Origin: Paenibacillus campinasensis
GTDB taxonomy: Bacteria; Bacillota; Bacilli; Paenibacillales; Paenibacillaceae
Length of the DNA stretch: 64,000 bases
Reading direction: 5' to 3'
Assembly: GCF_002272015.1 (NCBI RefSeq)
Contig: NZ_NPBY01000021.1
Location: forward strand, 124,001-188,000
The position numbers were made by a program, and so were the translations under genes. The notes under the pieces were generated by a model. That model was not told where the DNA came from. It searched no databases and saw only the letters and a program-made list of their open reading frames with translations. This document shows positions 61,966-64,000 of the stretch, piece after piece; position 1 is the first letter of the stretch, and each line of letters opens with the position of its first letter.

Positions 61966-64000
61966 GTGAACAGGAATCTGGGAACAAGGTCGTTACGGAG
62001 GTTGTTGGCGCTGCCGCTGGTTGTGGCGCTTCTATTCACATCGGTAATCGGGGCGGCTCCGGTTCAGGCCGCTTCGTTCGGCCCGGCGGATGCGGATGCG
62101 GCGATCCGGGCGTTCAACGCCAAGTTTTGGGACCCGCAGGCCAAATATTTCTGGGCGGACTCGAACCGCGGCGACAACTACCAGAGCTTCTGGGTTGAAG
62201 CCGAGCTGTGGGAGATGGTGATGGACGCGTATCTTCACACCTCGGACCCGGAGCTGAAGGCGCAGCTTCGCACTCAGATTGACGACATCTTTGACGGCAC
62301 AGTCGCCAAGTACGGAGAGGATTGGACGAACAATCCGTTTAATGACGACATTATGTGGTGGGCCATGGGGAGCGCGCGGGCCTATCAAATTACCGGCGAA
62401 GCCAGGTACCTGGAGAGAGCACAATATTACTTTGATTTTGTATACGATACCCAGTGGGATGATGAGTTTGCGGGCGGCGGCATTTGGTGGCTGAACAGCG
62501 AGCATGATACGAAGAACGCCTGCATTAATTTCCCGGCGGCCCAAACGGCTGTTTTCCTGTACGAACTTACGGGCGATCCGCATTATCTTGAGGCGGCAAC
62601 CCGCATCTATCGGTGGAGCAAAACGATGCTGACCGACGGGGAGGGCAAAGTGTTCGACCGGATCGAGGTGGCGCGCGGCCCCATCCCGGATTCAACACAT
62701 TACAATCAAGGGACATTCGTTGGTTCGGCGGTGGGACTGTACCGGGTAACCGGGGACGAGACATATCTGGAGGATGCTGTGAAGGGCGCCCGGTTTACGA
62801 TGGACCGGCTGGTGGACAACAATCGGCTGCTTAATTATGAAGGGCCGAACGGAGATTTGAAGGGCGGCAAAACGATCTTGATCCGCAACCTGGCATACTT
62901 GCAGCAAGCGCTGGACCATGAGGGGAGCGGCCTCTATGACGAGTTCGAACGGGAATTCGATGCCTGGCTGGCCTTCAATACAGCGATGGCCTGGAGTCAC
63001 CGCAACGAGGAGGGAATTGTCGACGGCAACTGGGTCGGACAACTGCGCTCTGGCACCTATGAGTCTTGGTCATCCTCTGGTGCGGTTCAGGCGCTTACGG
63101 TGGTGGAGCCGCAGGAGGTCACGCTGCGTTATCCGGCCAGGAGCGCCTATGACAAGATCGAAGCGGAAAGATACAACATCGGTAAAGGGTTCGTGCTGGA
63201 GGGCAGTGCGGAGGGCACGCTTCAGCTTGGCGGCATCCAGGCCGGGCACTTCGCCGCCTATAAGAACGTGGATTTTGGCTCGGATGGCGCGACCGGATTT
63301 ATCGCCCGGGCTGCCAGCGGAACGAGCGGCGGCAACATCGAAGTCCGGCTCGACGCACTGGATGGCCCGCTGGTAGGCAACGTCCGCGTGGAGGGTACCG
63401 GCGGATGGCATCAATTCATCGATGCGGTCGCGGTGCTCAAGGATGAGCAGGGGAATCCGGTGACCGTTACCGGCACCCATGACGTGTACTTGGTGTTTAC
63501 CGAGGCGGATGATGAATATTTGTTTAACCTGAATTGGTTCCGCTTCACGAAGACCGATCCGACCCAGACTCACGCGTATGCCAAACTGCGCGCTGATGGT
63601 CTGGACGGCAGCTCGGGCTTGAGCGTGAACGCTGAGCACGGTTACTTGGAGGGCATTGCCAATGGCGCTCATGCGCTGTATCGCGGCATTGACTTCGGCA
63701 GCGACAGTGGTGCGGCAGGGGTGACGATGCGCGTGGCTAGCGGCCATCAGGGCGGAACAATCGAGGTGAAGCTGGATCGCCTGGACGGACCAAGCGTCGG
63801 TGTCGTCCAGGTTCCGGCCCTGGGCGATTGGGACCAGTGGGTTGAATTGATGGCGGTGATCGATCATGAACAGGCTGTCGGCATCCATGACGTGTATCTC
63901 GTATTTCACGGTACGAATGGTCAGAACTTCCCGTGCAATCTGGACTGGTTCAGCTTTACGACGGTCAAAGGCTCGGCGCGGGATGCCTTCGGCAAACTGG
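61966..64000 (+). CDS. Secreted GH76 enzyme with CBM6-like modules (partial, runs off window)
   Basis: The visible 678 residues start with a signal peptide (hydrophobic about 14-30, cleavage near APVQA-AS). A GH76 domain follows to about 380, with catalytic pair Asp127-Asp128 in NPFNDDIMWWAMGSARAY. Two CBM6-like modules come next (about 395-525 and 535-660), each beginning near an Ala-Tyr-Asp/Lys segment and ending NWFRF or DWFSF. The GTG start has TGGAGG 7 bases upstream; the nearby ATG at 61961 meets a stop at once. It should attack alpha-1,6-mannan outside the cell. The C terminus is beyond the window and may hold more modules. Confidence 0.92.
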   Translation, partial: MNRNLGTRSLRRLLALPLVVALLFTSVIGAAPVQAASFGPADADAAIRAFNAKFWDPQAKYFWADSNRGDNYQSFWVEAELWEMVMDAYLHTSDPELKAQLRTQIDDIFDGTVAKYGEDWTNNPFNDDIMWWAMGSARAYQITGEARYLERAQYYFDFVYDTQWDDEFAGGGIWWLNSEHDTKNACINFPAAQTAVFLYELTGDPHYLEAATRIYRWSKTMLTDGEGKVFDRIEVARGPIPDSTHYNQGTFVGSAVGLYRVTGDETYLEDAVKGARFTMDRLVDNNRLLNYEGPNGDLKGGKTILIRNLAYLQQALDHEGSGLYDEFEREFDAWLAFNTAMAWSHRNEEGIVDGNWVGQLRSGTYESWSSSGAVQALTVVEPQEVTLRYPARSAYDKIEAERYNIGKGFVLEGSAEGTLQLGGIQAGHFAAYKNVDFGSDGATGFIARAASGTSGGNIEVRLDALDGPLVGNVRVEGTGGWHQFIDAVAVLKDEQGNPVTVTGTHDVYLVFTEADDEYLFNLNWFRFTKTDPTQTHAYAKLRADGLDGSSGLSVNAEHGYLEGIANGAHALYRGIDFGSDSGAAGVTMRVASGHQGGTIEVKLDRLDGPSVGVVQVPALGDWDQWVELMAVIDHEQAVGIHDVYLVFHGTNGQNFPCNLDWFSFTTVKGSARDAFGKL

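Overview
The window looks like a chromosomal segment of a Paenibacillus or a close relative in the Paenibacillaceae. The evidence is strong AGGAGG-type ribosome binding sites, moderately high GC, lipoproteins with standard lipoboxes, a Bacillus-type Fnr, and a carbohydrate locus that combines YesMN-type two-component genes with ABC importers lacking their own ATPase. This assignment rests on style and gene content only. No rRNA, tRNA, CRISPR array, phage or insertion sequence was recognised.

Region 1 (about 0.2-12.7 kb) is the most interesting part. It reads as a flavin-based extracellular electron transfer (EET) locus like the one known from Listeria monocytogenes. It holds an Fnr oxygen sensor, an FmnB/ApbE flavin transferase lipoprotein, EetA, EetB, two ECF ATPases and an EcfT/FmnA subunit (a probable flavin exporter). 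On the other strand are a PplA-like twin flavin-binding lipoprotein, a membrane-extended type II NADH dehydrogenase (Ndh2), and both subunits of a polyprenyl diphosphate synthase. Both arms start at promoters that lack a recognisable -35 box and carry an Fnr-like palindrome centred 41.5 bp upstream of the predicted start. A thioredoxin/GerMN/PCYCGC protein lies at the end. No demethylmenaquinone prenyltransferase (DmkA) is in the window.

Region 2 (12.7-18.2 kb) holds pyrK-pyrD for NAD-linked dihydroorotate dehydrogenase, a PadR regulator with an unusual SEDS-like membrane protein, two small unknown genes, and a chimeric gene that appears to join LytTR and Nudix fragments.

Region 3 (18.2-28.8 kb) has an oligopeptide-type ABC importer split over two divergent arms, then a LacI-family regulator with a sugar ABC importer.

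Region 4 (29-47.5 kb) is mixed housekeeping and regulation: thioredoxin with a MerR regulator behind a MerR-type promoter, an SGNH hydrolase, proline catabolism (rocA and proline dehydrogenase, divergent), uridine kinase, YbjQ, SstT, a PanE-like reductase with a TetR regulator, a Phd-Uma2 fusion, an ECF sigma/anti-sigma pair, an epoxide hydrolase with an AraC regulator, DinB, LysE with an AraC regulator, and D-amino-acid aminotransferase.

Region 5 (47.6-64.0 kb) is an alpha-1,6-mannan utilisation locus. It has a GntR/LacI hybrid regulator, two ABC importers, two cytoplasmic GH76 enzymes, a YesMN-type two-component pair, a GH125 exo-mannosidase, and a secreted GH76 with CBM6 modules that runs off the window. 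The inferred scheme is that the secreted GH76 cuts mannan outside, the ABC systems import oligosaccharides with a shared ATPase encoded elsewhere, and the cytoplasmic GH76 and GH125 enzymes finish them.
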